Assembly (NCBI RefSeq): GCF_030758295.1
Contig: NZ_CP132335.1
Location: forward strand, 2,704,412 to 2,768,411
Reading direction: 5' to 3'
Source of the DNA: Pararhizobium sp. IMCC21322
GTDB lineage: Bacteria; Pseudomonadota; Alphaproteobacteria; Rhizobiales; GCA-2746425
DNA: 64,000 nt
The notes under the pieces are model-generated. The model worked only from the letters and a program-made list of their open reading frames with translations, did not search any database and was not told where the DNA came from. How positions within the stretch are numbered: the first letter of the stretch is position 1; every line of letters begins with the position of its first letter. Shown in pieces: positions 7,038 to 15,954 of this stretch. The position numbers were made by a program, and so were the translations under genes.

Positions 7038-10000
7038 ATGTCTCATCTCCTTGACCGCCTTACTTTTTTCGCGAAGAAAAATGTCGACACCTATTCAGAT
7101 GGCCACGGCGTTGTAACGAATGAAAACCGCGATTGGGAGGAGGCCTATCGCAAACGGTGGCAGCACGACAAGATTGTGCGCTCTACGCATGGGGTAAACT
7201 GCACCGGGTCCTGCTCATGGAAAATCTATGTGAAGGGCGGCATCGTTACTTGGGAAACCCAACAAACCGATTATCCGCGCACAAGACCTGATCTTCCAAA
7301 CCATGAACCTCGGGGCTGTTCACGCGGGGCCAGTTATTCTTGGTACATGTATTCGGCAAACCGGGTAAAATACCCGTTGATCCGTGCGCGCTTGCTCAAG
7401 CAGTGGCGCAAGGAACGCGTGATGAAAGAGCCCGTAGCTGCGTGGGCTGCCATTCAGGAAGACCCTGAGAAGCGCCAGGATTATATCAAAGTTCGCGGTC
7501 ATGGCGGTCTCGTTCGTGCCACCTGGGACGAAGTCAACGAAATTATCGCAGCGGCAAATGCCTACACTGCGAAGAAATGGGGGCCGGACAGGGTCATCGG
7601 GTTCTCACCGATCCCCGCAATGTCCATGGTGTCGTATGCCGCGGGGTCGCGTTATCTTTCGCTGATGGGCGGCACCTGCATGTCGTTCTATGACTGGTAT
7701 TGCGATTTGCCGCCGGCTTCTCCGATGACTTGGGGGGAGCAGACAGATGTGCCGGAATCGGCAGATTGGTATAATGCCGGCTTCCTGATGCTGTGGGGCT
7801 CCAACGTGCCGCAGACCCGCACACCAGATGCACACTTCTACACAGAGGCCCGCTACAAGGGTGCCAAGTCGGTCGTTGTGTCACCGGATTACTCTGAAGC
7901 AGCAAAATTTTCTGATATGTGGCTGCACCCGAAAGCGGGCACCGATGCGGCGCTCGCCATGGCAATGGGCCATGTCATCCTGCGTGAATTCCATCTTGAT
8001 CGTCAGGCAGAATATTTTGATGATTATTGCCGCCAATACACGGACATGCCGATGCTGGTTCGTCTGGTGAAACAGGATGGAAATTACGTTCCGGAACGCC
8101 AGCTACGAGCCTCCGATTTCCCGGGAGATCTTGGCGAAAAAAACAACCCTGATTGGAAAACAGTCGCTGTCGATGCGCAAACCGGAAAAGTCATTGTGCC
8201 TCACGGTTCCATCGGCTTCCGTTGGGGCGAACAGGGCAAATGGAACCTTGAAGGCAATGATGACAAAGGCAAGGAAACGGATCTCGAAATGACCCTGATC
8301 CTTGATAGCGATCATGATGAAGTTGCCAGCGTTGCCTTTCCCTATTTCGGTAATCGTGAACACGACCATTTTGAGGGGACCGACCATGATAGTGTTTTAG
8401 TTCGCTCGGTTCCTGCCAAGAAAGTGAAACTCGCCGACGGTGATGCACTCGTTGCCACAGTCTTTGATTTGTTCATGGCGAATTATGGGCTCGACCGGGG
8501 GCTTGATGATGCGAACAGCGCCAAATCCTATGATGAGGATCTACCTTATACTCCGGCCTGGGCCGAAAAAATCACGGGCGTTTCCAAAGAACAGATTATC
8601 ACGGTCGCCCGTGAATTTGCATCAAATGCCGAAAAAACAAACGGCCGTTCAATGGTTATCCTCGGGGCCGGCCTGAACCACTGGTACCACATGGATATGA
8701 ACTATCGCGGCATCATCAATTTATTGGTCATGTGCGGTTGTATCGGCCAATCCGGCGGCGGCTGGAGCCACTATGTCGGGCAGGAAAAACTGCGCCCGCA
8801 AACCGGTTGGCTGCCGCTTGCATTTGGCCTCGACTGGAGCCGCCCGCCACGCCAGATGAACTCCACGTCATTTTTCTATGCGCACACCGACCAATGGCGC
8901 TACGAAACACTCAAGGTCGACGAAATCATTTCCCCGACAGCGCCTGCGGGAGATTGGGATGCGACGTTGATCGACTACAATATTCGATCAGAACGCATGG
9001 GCTGGTTGCCATCTGCCCCTCAATTGGAAACCAATTCACTGGAGATCGCCAAGGCTGCGGCCAAAGCCAAGAAAGAACCTAAGGATTATGTTGCCGCGCA
9101 GTTGAAATCCGGCAAGCTGAAAATGTCTTGCGAAGATCCCGATAAGGAAGAGAACTGGCCGAGAAACCTGTTCGTCTGGCGCTCTAATCTTCTGGGCTCA
9201 TCCGGTAAGGGGCATGAGTATTTTCTCAAGCATCTGCTTGGCACCTCCCATGGTGTTTTGGGCAAGGATCTGGGCGAAGAAGGGCGTCAACGCGCGAAAG
9301 AAGCAGTCTGGCATGATGAAGCACCTGAGGGGAAACTTGACCTTCTGGTGACACTTGACTTCCGGATGTCTACGACGTGCGTTTATTCCGACATCGTTCT
9401 TCCAACTGCGACTTGGTATGAGAAAAACGATCTCAACACCTCAGATATGCATCCATTCATTCATCCGCTCACCAGCGCTGCAGATCCGGCTTGGGAAGCA
9501 CGCAGCGACTGGGATATTTTCAAGGGCATTGCCAAGAAATTCTCCGAAGTTGCGCCTGAAGTTCTGGGTAAGGAGAAGGATGTGGTGCTCGTTCCAATCC
9601 TCCATGACAGCGCTAATGAGCTGGCCCAACCATTTGATGTGAAAGACTGGAAGAAGGGCGAAACGGACATGATACCGGGAAAAACCATGCCGAATGTGGT
9701 CGTGGTGGAACGGGATTATCCGAACCTTTACAAACAGTTCACGTCCGTTGGTCCGCTTCTGGAAAAACTGGGCAATGGCGGGAAGGGGATTTCCTGGAAT
9801 ACCGATCATGAAGTTGAGTTGCTTGGCAAGCTCAATGGCATCGTAACCGATGAGGGTATTTCAAAGGGACGACCAAAAATTGAAACCGATATAGATGCAT
9901 CCGAGATGATCTTATCGCTTGCCCCAGAAACCAACGGTGAAGTTGCGGTCAAAGCGTGGGCCGCACTTGAAAAGCAGACCGGCCTTGAACATCAGCATCT

Positions 10001-10820
10001 GGCATTGCCGAAAGAGGATGAGAAAATTCGCTTCCGCGATGTTGTGGCTCAGCCGCGCAAGATCATCTCATCTCCCACTTGGTCAGGCCTTGAATCCGAG
10101 AAGGTTTGCTACAATGCGGGCTACACCAATGTTCACGAATTTATCCCCTGGCGGACGCTCTCGGGCCGGCAACAGCTCTATCAGGATCACCTGTGGATGC
10201 GTGCCTTCGGCGAAGGCTTCTGCGTCTACCGCCCTCCGATTGATACAAAAGCCGTGAACCCCGTCATCGATGCCAAATCGAACGGCGAGCCGCAGCTGGT
10301 TCTAAACTTCATCACACCGCACCAAAAATGGGGCATTCACTCCACATATTCAGACAATTTGCTGATGCTCACGCTGAACCGTGGCGGCCCGGTCGTATGG
10401 ATCTCCGAGGTGGACGCTAAAAAGGCTGGTCTCGTCGATAATGACTGGGTCGAAGTTTATAACATCAACGGTGCCATTGTGGCCCGTGTGGTCGTCTCGC
10501 AGCGCATGAAAGAAGGTACGGTCTACATGTACCATGCGCAGGAAAAAATCGTGAATACACCGGGTTCACAGATCACCGGACACCGTGGCGGTATTCATAA
10601 CTCCGTCACAAGAGCGATAACCAAGCCGACCCATATGATTGGCGGATATGCGCAGCTTTCCTACGGCTTCAACTACTACGGAACCGTCGGATCAAACCGC
10701 GATGAGTTCGTGATTGTTCAAAAGATGACAAAGGTCGACTGGATGGAAGGCCCGTATCGCGAGGGACAGCCCAAATCTGTTGATGCCCTTTCCACAGTAT
10801 CCAAGGAGGCAGCAGAATGA
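7038..10820 (+). CDS. narG: Respiratory nitrate reductase alpha subunit (Mo-bisMGD)
   Basis: 1260 residues, the normal NarG length. The N-terminal FS0 cluster ligands are H51, C55, C59 (HGVNCTGSCSW) and the Cys of EPRGCSRG near residue 94. The molybdenum-ligand Asp is in WYCDLPPASP, about residue 223. The protein ends with the cofactor-binding tail of the DMSO-reductase family, including HRGGIHNSVTRA. No twin-Arg signal is seen, as expected for a cytoplasm-facing enzyme. It reduces nitrate to nitrite with electrons from NarH and NarI. AGGGA precedes the ATG; the stop overlaps narH by 4 bases. Confidence 0.98.
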   Translation: MSHLLDRLTFFAKKNVDTYSDGHGVVTNENRDWEEAYRKRWQHDKIVRSTHGVNCTGSCSWKIYVKGGIVTWETQQTDYPRTRPDLPNHEPRGCSRGASYSWYMYSANRVKYPLIRARLLKQWRKERVMKEPVAAWAAIQEDPEKRQDYIKVRGHGGLVRATWDEVNEIIAAANAYTAKKWGPDRVIGFSPIPAMSMVSYAAGSRYLSLMGGTCMSFYDWYCDLPPASPMTWGEQTDVPESADWYNAGFLMLWGSNVPQTRTPDAHFYTEARYKGAKSVVVSPDYSEAAKFSDMWLHPKAGTDAALAMAMGHVILREFHLDRQAEYFDDYCRQYTDMPMLVRLVKQDGNYVPERQLRASDFPGDLGEKNNPDWKTVAVDAQTGKVIVPHGSIGFRWGEQGKWNLEGNDDKGKETDLEMTLILDSDHDEVASVAFPYFGNREHDHFEGTDHDSVLVRSVPAKKVKLADGDALVATVFDLFMANYGLDRGLDDANSAKSYDEDLPYTPAWAEKITGVSKEQIITVAREFASNAEKTNGRSMVILGAGLNHWYHMDMNYRGIINLLVMCGCIGQSGGGWSHYVGQEKLRPQTGWLPLAFGLDWSRPPRQMNSTSFFYAHTDQWRYETLKVDEIISPTAPAGDWDATLIDYNIRSERMGWLPSAPQLETNSLEIAKAAAKAKKEPKDYVAAQLKSGKLKMSCEDPDKEENWPRNLFVWRSNLLGSSGKGHEYFLKHLLGTSHGVLGKDLGEEGRQRAKEAVWHDEAPEGKLDLLVTLDFRMSTTCVYSDIVLPTATWYEKNDLNTSDMHPFIHPLTSAADPAWEARSDWDIFKGIAKKFSEVAPEVLGKEKDVVLVPILHDSANELAQPFDVKDWKKGETDMIPGKTMPNVVVVERDYPNLYKQFTSVGPLLEKLGNGGKGISWNTDHEVELLGKLNGIVTDEGISKGRPKIETDIDASEMILSLAPETNGEVAVKAWAALEKQTGLEHQHLALPKEDEKIRFRDVVAQPRKIISSPTWSGLESEKVCYNAGYTNVHEFIPWRTLSGRQQLYQDHLWMRAFGEGFCVYRPPIDTKAVNPVIDAKSNGEPQLVLNFITPHQKWGIHSTYSDNLLMLTLNRGGPVVWISEVDAKKAGLVDNDWVEVYNINGAIVARVVVSQRMKEGTVYMYHAQEKIVNTPGSQITGHRGGIHNSVTRAITKPTHMIGGYAQLSYGFNYYGTVGSNRDEFVIVQKMTKVDWMEGPYREGQPKSVDALSTVSKEAAE

Positions 10821-12355
10821 AAATTCGCGCTCAAATCGGCATGGTCTTGAATCTCGATAAATGTATCGGGTGCCACACTTGCTCCGTGACCTGTAAACAG
10901 GTCTGGACGAACCGCGAAGGCGTTGAATACGCCTGGTTCAACAATGTCGAGACAAAACCCGGTATTGGCTATCCGAAAGACTGGGAAAACCAAAAAGCCT
11001 GGAATGGCGGATGGGTCCGCAAAGCCAGTGGTAAAATCGAACCCAAGATGGGTGCCAAGTGGCGCATTCTTGCCAAGATTTTCGCCAATCCGGATCTGCC
11101 TGAAATTGACGATTACTACGAGCCATTCAACTTTGATTATGGCCATTTGCAAACAGCGGGGGAAGTAGAAACGACCCCTACCGCACGGCCACGCTCAGCA
11201 ATAACCGGTGAGCGAATGGAGAAGATTGAATGGGGTCCGAACTGGGAAGAAATCCTGGGCGGCGAATTCTCCAAACGATCCAAAGACTACAATTTCGAAG
11301 GGATCCAAAAAGAGATTTACGGAGAATTCGAAAACACCTTCATGATGTACCTGCCTCGTTTGTGTGAGCATTGCCTCAACCCAACTTGCGTTGCGGCCTG
11401 TCCTTCGGGCGCAATCTACAAACGCGAAGATGATGGCATTGTTCTGATTGACCAGGAAAAATGCCGTGGATGGCGCATGTGTGTCTCCGGATGCCCCTAC
11501 AAAAAAATCTACTACAACTGGCAGTCTGGCAAATCCGAAAAATGTACATTCTGTTACCCACGCATTGAAGCCGGTCAGCCGACGGTCTGCTCCGAAACCT
11601 GCGTGGGACGCATCCGTTATCTTGGTGTGCTCCTTTATGATGCTGATAAAATCTCAGAGGCAGCATCTACCGCCAATGAGCAGGATTTATATGAAGAGCA
11701 GTTGAAGGTGTTCCTTGATCCACACGATCCTGCGGTCATCGAGCAGGCGCGAAAGGACGGCATTCCTGAAGCATGGCTTGAGTCTGCAAAGATATCGCCC
11801 GTCTATAAGATGGCGATGGATTGGAAAGTCGCGTTCCCGCTGCACCCTGAATACCGAACGCTCCCAATGGTTTGGTACATACCGCCATTGTCACCGATCC
11901 AGAATGCGGCAGCAGCCGGAAAAATCGGTATTGAAGGCGATATGCCGGATGTCAGAAATCTGCGGATCCCGGTTAGGTATCTTGCCAACCTTCTGACCGC
12001 CGGGAAGGAAGCACCAGTGATATCCGCCCTTGAGCGCATGCTCGCGATGCGAAGCTATATGCGGTCGAAAACAGTCGATGGCGTTATCGATGAAGCTATC
12101 GCCAAGAAAGTCGGGCTTACCAGCCAGATGATCGAAGACATGTATCACATCATGGCGATCGCGAATTACGAAGATCGTTTCGTCATTCCAACATCCCATC
12201 GCGAAATCACCGAAGACGCATACGATCTGAGAGGTTCATGCGGATTTTCGTTTGGCAATGGGTGTTCATCGGGGGGCGATGACAGCGACATGTTCGGTGG
12301 CAAAAAACCGCGCACAACTCAAACCCCGACTGACCTGTTCAAGGAGTTATTTTGA
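10817..12355 (+). CDS. narH: Respiratory nitrate reductase beta subunit (Fe-S electron transfer)
   Basis: 512 residues with four cysteine groups: CIGCHTCSVTCKQVW near the N-terminus, CEHCLNPTCVAACPSG, CRGWRMCVSGCP and CTFCYPRIEAG...CSETCVGR. The Trp in CRGWRMC takes the place of one Cys and marks the 3Fe-4S cluster typical of NarH; the other groups hold 4Fe-4S clusters. It passes electrons from the NarI hemes to NarG. The ATG overlaps the narG stop (ATGA). Confidence 0.98.
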   Translation: MKIRAQIGMVLNLDKCIGCHTCSVTCKQVWTNREGVEYAWFNNVETKPGIGYPKDWENQKAWNGGWVRKASGKIEPKMGAKWRILAKIFANPDLPEIDDYYEPFNFDYGHLQTAGEVETTPTARPRSAITGERMEKIEWGPNWEEILGGEFSKRSKDYNFEGIQKEIYGEFENTFMMYLPRLCEHCLNPTCVAACPSGAIYKREDDGIVLIDQEKCRGWRMCVSGCPYKKIYYNWQSGKSEKCTFCYPRIEAGQPTVCSETCVGRIRYLGVLLYDADKISEAASTANEQDLYEEQLKVFLDPHDPAVIEQARKDGIPEAWLESAKISPVYKMAMDWKVAFPLHPEYRTLPMVWYIPPLSPIQNAAAAGKIGIEGDMPDVRNLRIPVRYLANLLTAGKEAPVISALERMLAMRSYMRSKTVDGVIDEAIAKKVGLTSQMIEDMYHIMAIANYEDRFVIPTSHREITEDAYDLRGSCGFSFGNGCSSGGDDSDMFGGKKPRTTQTPTDLFKELF

Positions 12356-13089
12356 TGATCACAGTATTGAAAACGGCATCAATCCTGCTGTCCTACCCAA
12401 CCTTGGAAATTCATGCAGCATTGCCTGAACTTGTGGAGATTCTCGAAGGAGGGAACCAAAACAAAAAGCGCGAAGTAAAGCTGCTTGTTGATTTGGCGCG
12501 AAACATTGCCGAAGGCGACTTGTACGATATTCAGGAACGCTACGTGTTCCTGTTTGATCGGACGCGCGCGCTGTCGCTTCATCTGTTTGAACATGTTCAT
12601 GGCGAAAGCCGTGACCGTGGTCAGGCGATGGTCGACTTGATGGCAGTGTATGAGGAAAACGGACTTTCTATTGATGAGAAAGAACTGCCTGACTTCTTAC
12701 CGCTGTTTCTGGAGTATCTTGCCACCCGCAACGAGAGCGAAGCGCAGGAAATGCTTACGCAGACTCTGCATATCATATCAGCAATCGGGGAACGCCTGAA
12801 GAAGCGCAAATCCATCTACGCCAGTGTGTTCCGTGCTTTGGAACTGTTTGTAAAATCGAAGCCAGATCAAGCGCTTGTCGACACAATTCTTGCCCGGCCT
12901 GAAGATGATCCTGACGATCTGGAGGCTTTGGATGCGATCTGGGAAGAGGAAGTCGTCAAATTTGGCGGCAATTCAGGAGAAGGCGACTGTGGTCCTGACC
13001 GTTTGCAACGGCAGATGCGAGCTTCGCAGCGCAAAGCAAACCATGAAGTCAGTCCTGCGGCAACATCAGCATCAGGGGAGGCGCGCTAG
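12355..13089 (+). CDS. narJ: Nitrate reductase molybdenum cofactor assembly chaperone
   Basis: 244 residues from ATG 12355, which overlaps the narH stop as TGATG and has AAGGAG 8 bases before it; a TTG one codon upstream is less likely. NarJ/TorD-type all-helical cytoplasmic chaperone. Family marks are LLSYPTLE at the start and YVFLFDRTRALSLHLFEHVHGESRDRGQAM near residues 60-90. It holds apo-NarGH and lets the Mo cofactor enter before the complex docks to NarI. The acidic, Cys-containing C-terminal tail (after about 190) is variable. Confidence 0.95.
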   Translation: MITVLKTASILLSYPTLEIHAALPELVEILEGGNQNKKREVKLLVDLARNIAEGDLYDIQERYVFLFDRTRALSLHLFEHVHGESRDRGQAMVDLMAVYEENGLSIDEKELPDFLPLFLEYLATRNESEAQEMLTQTLHIISAIGERLKKRKSIYASVFRALELFVKSKPDQALVDTILARPEDDPDDLEALDAIWEEEVVKFGGNSGEGDCGPDRLQRQMRASQRKANHEVSPAATSASGEAR

Positions 13090-13091
13090 CC

Positions 13092-13808
13092 ATGGCCAAC
13101 TATATTCATCATCTTTTATTCGGCGTGTATCCTTACATCGCCTTGGCAGTCATGATTATTGGCAGCGTCTTGCGTTACAATCGAGAACCTTATTCCTGGC
13201 GATCCGGGTCCAGCCAATTGCTCCGTCGTAAACAACTGATGTGGGGCTCAGTCCTATTTCATGTCGGCGTGATTTTCCTCTTTTTTGGTCACGCCGTTGG
13301 CCTCCTGACACCGCACTTTATATATGAAAATTTCATCTCCGCGCAGCAAAAACAGCTGCTTGCGATCATCGCTGGCTCGATCGCCGGTACTGTTTGTTTC
13401 ATCGGCATTTCGATGTTGGCACACCGCCGTTTATTTGATGCCCGCATACGGGCAACTTCTACCTTCTCTGACACGGCAATACTGTTGATTTTGTGGGTGC
13501 AGTTGATGCTTGGTTTGTTGACCGTCCCATTTTCGCTTCAGCACAGTGACGGTTCCGTTATGCTTCGATTGTCTGAATGGGCTCAGCGCATTTTGACGTT
13601 CCGCACCGACGGGACAGCGGATCTCATCTCTGGTTTAGCCTTTTCATATCAGGCGCACATAATCCTTGGATTGACTATTTTCCTGCTCTTCCCGTTTTCG
13701 CGATTGGTGCACATGTTGAGTGTTCCCGTCCGCTATCTGTGGCGGCCAGGTTACCAGATTACGCGTCAAAAAAATGTGCGCCCTGCGCCAAAAATTCCTG
13801 CGGAGTGA
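13092..13808 (+). CDS. narI: Respiratory nitrate reductase gamma subunit (di-heme cytochrome b)
   Basis: 238 residues with five hydrophobic helices. The four heme-ligand histidines of NarI are visible as H57 and H67 (LFHVGVIFLFFGHAVG) and H189 and H207 (YQAHIILG, SRLVHMLSVP). It oxidises quinol at the periplasmic side and delivers electrons to NarH. It begins 2 bases after the narJ stop with an ATG preceded by GGGGAGG. Confidence 0.97.
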   Translation: MANYIHHLLFGVYPYIALAVMIIGSVLRYNREPYSWRSGSSQLLRRKQLMWGSVLFHVGVIFLFFGHAVGLLTPHFIYENFISAQQKQLLAIIAGSIAGTVCFIGISMLAHRRLFDARIRATSTFSDTAILLILWVQLMLGLLTVPFSLQHSDGSVMLRLSEWAQRILTFRTDGTADLISGLAFSYQAHIILGLTIFLLFPFSRLVHMLSVPVRYLWRPGYQITRQKNVRPAPKIPAE

Positions 13809-13812
13809 TACC

Positions 13813-14754
13813 ATGGTTACCCTAGTTAAAGACCCTTTTGTAAAGCCTGAATCCGGATGTGGGGACGGCTGTTCCTGCAACGATCAACCGGCAACCGACC
13901 TTCCAAAAAGCTATGACGGATATGTCGAGCCGGACACAAAAGTTCCGCCTAAGGCAAAACCCGTTCTGGCGGAGGTTTCGGTCAACGGCGTTGCTATTTC
14001 GGAAGCAGAGATAATGGCTGAAGCGCAACAGCACCCTGCAAAAAACCCCGGTGAAGCCCTGATTAGCGCGGCTAAGGCGTTGGTCATCCGGGAATTGATG
14101 TTGCAGGAAGCGCGCGCGCTCGACATAGATCCTGTTCAAGAGCGCCACAGTGAAGACAGAACTGAAACAGTGGAGGATGCGTTGGTACGACTGCTGATTG
14201 AGCAAGAGGTTCAAACACCGGTCACCTCGGAAGACGAGCGTCGGCGTTATTATCAGGTCAATAGCAAAGCCTTCCATTCGGAAACGATCTATGAAGCTCG
14301 GCACATTCTGGTTTCGAGCAAAGATGATATGCAAACCGCCGCCAACATGCAGCTTGCGAAAACTCTGATCGAAAAACTGGAAGGTAAAATCTCAGATTTT
14401 TCCCGCATGGCCCAAGAATTTTCATCCTGTTCATCTGCCAAAGAAGGCGGAAACCTTGGCCAACTCACAAGGGGGGCAACTGTTCCTGAGTTTGAGGCTG
14501 TTCTGGAAAAAATGGAGCCCGGTCAGGTTTGGCCAGAACCGGTTGGGAGCCGCTTTGGATTTCACATAATTTATTTGGTCAACAAGGTTCCGGGCGAACT
14601 GTTGCCGTTTGAATATGTCGAAGACAAGATTGGGGCTTGGCTGGAAGCTTCGTCCTGGTCGAAGGCCGCATCTCAATATATCGGCATTCTTGCGGGGAAG
14701 GCCAAAATAACCGGAATAAATCTTGAGGGGGCTTCGTCGCCTCTGGTGCAGTGA
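13813..14754 (+). CDS. Parvulin-type peptidyl-prolyl isomerase of the nar operon
   Basis: 313 residues from ATG 13813 with GGAG 7 bases upstream; the frame open from 13720 overlaps narI and is not used. An N-terminal stretch with several Cys (SGCGDGCSCND) is followed by a SurA/NifM-like helical region. The PpiC rotamase domain has EARHILVSS, KEGGNLGQLTRG and SRFGFHIIYLV. There is no signal peptide, so it should act in the cytoplasm, probably on nitrate reductase subunits. NifM-like isomerases next to nar genes are known in other Alphaproteobacteria. It is 4 bases after narI. Confidence 0.9.
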   Translation: MVTLVKDPFVKPESGCGDGCSCNDQPATDLPKSYDGYVEPDTKVPPKAKPVLAEVSVNGVAISEAEIMAEAQQHPAKNPGEALISAAKALVIRELMLQEARALDIDPVQERHSEDRTETVEDALVRLLIEQEVQTPVTSEDERRRYYQVNSKAFHSETIYEARHILVSSKDDMQTAANMQLAKTLIEKLEGKISDFSRMAQEFSSCSSAKEGGNLGQLTRGATVPEFEAVLEKMEPGQVWPEPVGSRFGFHIIYLVNKVPGELLPFEYVEDKIGAWLEASSWSKAASQYIGILAGKAKITGINLEGASSPLVQ

Positions 14755-14783
14755 AACTCGGTTAATTAATCAGGGAGGGCGGA

Positions 14784-15350
14784 ATGGAAAAAAGCAAAGA
14801 ATCCAGTTTATCAGCACTTGAAACGCTGCGTGCTCCGCTCCCCGATGACCTCTTTAACGAGCCGATTGAATACATTTTTGCAGACCATTTTCGCCAGCGC
14901 GCTTTGTGCGCTTTGCTTGATGAAATTGCGAGTGGAAGCAGCCCCGATGTTCAAATGGTGATGGCTGTCTTGGGGTATCTTAAATCGGAATTTCAACCGC
15001 ACCTTCTGGATGAGGAAAAGGGCTTGTTCCCTATGTTGTGCAGGCGCGCAAAACCCGAGGATGAAATCGATGAGGTGCTTCGGCAATTGACCGAAGAACA
15101 TGCGAGCGATGGGGAAGATGCCAAAGATATTATATTGGTTCTGGAACAAATTACCAAAGCCGGTGGGAGCAACGCTCTCAGTGAGAAAGCTGCGGACTTA
15201 CTTAAGCGTTTCGCGGCCAATGAGCGTCAGCATCTCATTGTCGAAAATTCCATAGTGCTGCCGCTGGCACGGGCAAGATTGACTGAAGAGGACTGCAGAG
15301 ATTTCGGCCAACGAATGGCTGCGCGCAGAGGTGTGGTTTTAAATGATTGA
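14784..15350 (+). CDS. Hemerythrin HHE-domain protein
   Basis: 188 residues, a four-helix di-iron bundle. Likely iron ligands are H35 (ADHFRQR), H73 and E77 (HLLDEEKGLFP), H106 (EEHASDGEDA), and H150 and E154 (RQHLIVENSIVLP). Such proteins bind O2 or NO or help repair iron centres. Inside a nitrate respiration operon a role in nitrosative stress or oxygen sensing is reasonable, but this is inference. GGGAGG lies just before the ATG. The end overlaps the carbonic anhydrase gene by 8 bases. Confidence 0.88.
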   Translation: MEKSKESSLSALETLRAPLPDDLFNEPIEYIFADHFRQRALCALLDEIASGSSPDVQMVMAVLGYLKSEFQPHLLDEEKGLFPMLCRRAKPEDEIDEVLRQLTEEHASDGEDAKDIILVLEQITKAGGSNALSEKAADLLKRFAANERQHLIVENSIVLPLARARLTEEDCRDFGQRMAARRGVVLND

Positions 15351-15954
15351 CCGTCTCTTAGAGCATAATGCGTCTTGGGCTGCCGAGAGGCGGCGCATAG
15401 ACCCCGAATACTTTGAACGCCTGGCCGCATTGCAAAAACCCGAATTTCTGTGGATTGGCTGTTCTGACAGCCGCGTTCCTGCAAACGTAATCACCGGACT
15501 GGAACCGGGTGAGGTCTTTGTTCATCGTAACGTAGCAAATCTTGTTCATCGGGCAGACCTCAATCTTCTTTCGGTTCTGGAATTCGCCGTTGAGACCCTT
15601 GAAGTAAAGCACATCATTGTCTGCGGTCATTATGGATGTGGCGGGGTGAAAGCAGCCATGGATGGTCATCGCCACGGTATTATCGATCACTGGCTGCAGC
15701 CTGTTCGAGATGTGGCCGATAAGTTTGAGGATCATTTGGCTGACATCAAGGATGAGCAGGCCATGCTGGATGATCTGTGTGAATTGAGTATTGAATCCCA
15801 AGTGCGCAATCTGTCCCGTACACCCATTATCAAGTCAGCTTGGAAGCGAGGGAAGGACCTCAAAATCCACGGTTGGGTTTACGGATTACACGACGGATTG
15901 CTGCGCGATCTTGATTGCAATTACCAATTTGGAGCGAAAGGCGACATGAGATGA
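15343..15954 (+). CDS. Beta-class carbonic anhydrase
   Basis: 203 residues. Zinc ligands and catalytic dyad are visible: C40-D42-R44 in IGCSDSRVPA, and H96 and C99 in GHYGCGG. It interconverts CO2 and bicarbonate in the cytoplasm. It overlaps the hemerythrin gene by 8 bases and the moeA start by 4, so it is firmly within the nar block. A link to pH balance during proton-consuming nitrate reduction, or to bicarbonate supply under anaerobiosis, is speculation. Confidence 0.95.
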   Translation: MIDRLLEHNASWAAERRRIDPEYFERLAALQKPEFLWIGCSDSRVPANVITGLEPGEVFVHRNVANLVHRADLNLLSVLEFAVETLEVKHIIVCGHYGCGGVKAAMDGHRHGIIDHWLQPVRDVADKFEDHLADIKDEQAMLDDLCELSIESQVRNLSRTPIIKSAWKRGKDLKIHGWVYGLHDGLLRDLDCNYQFGAKGDMR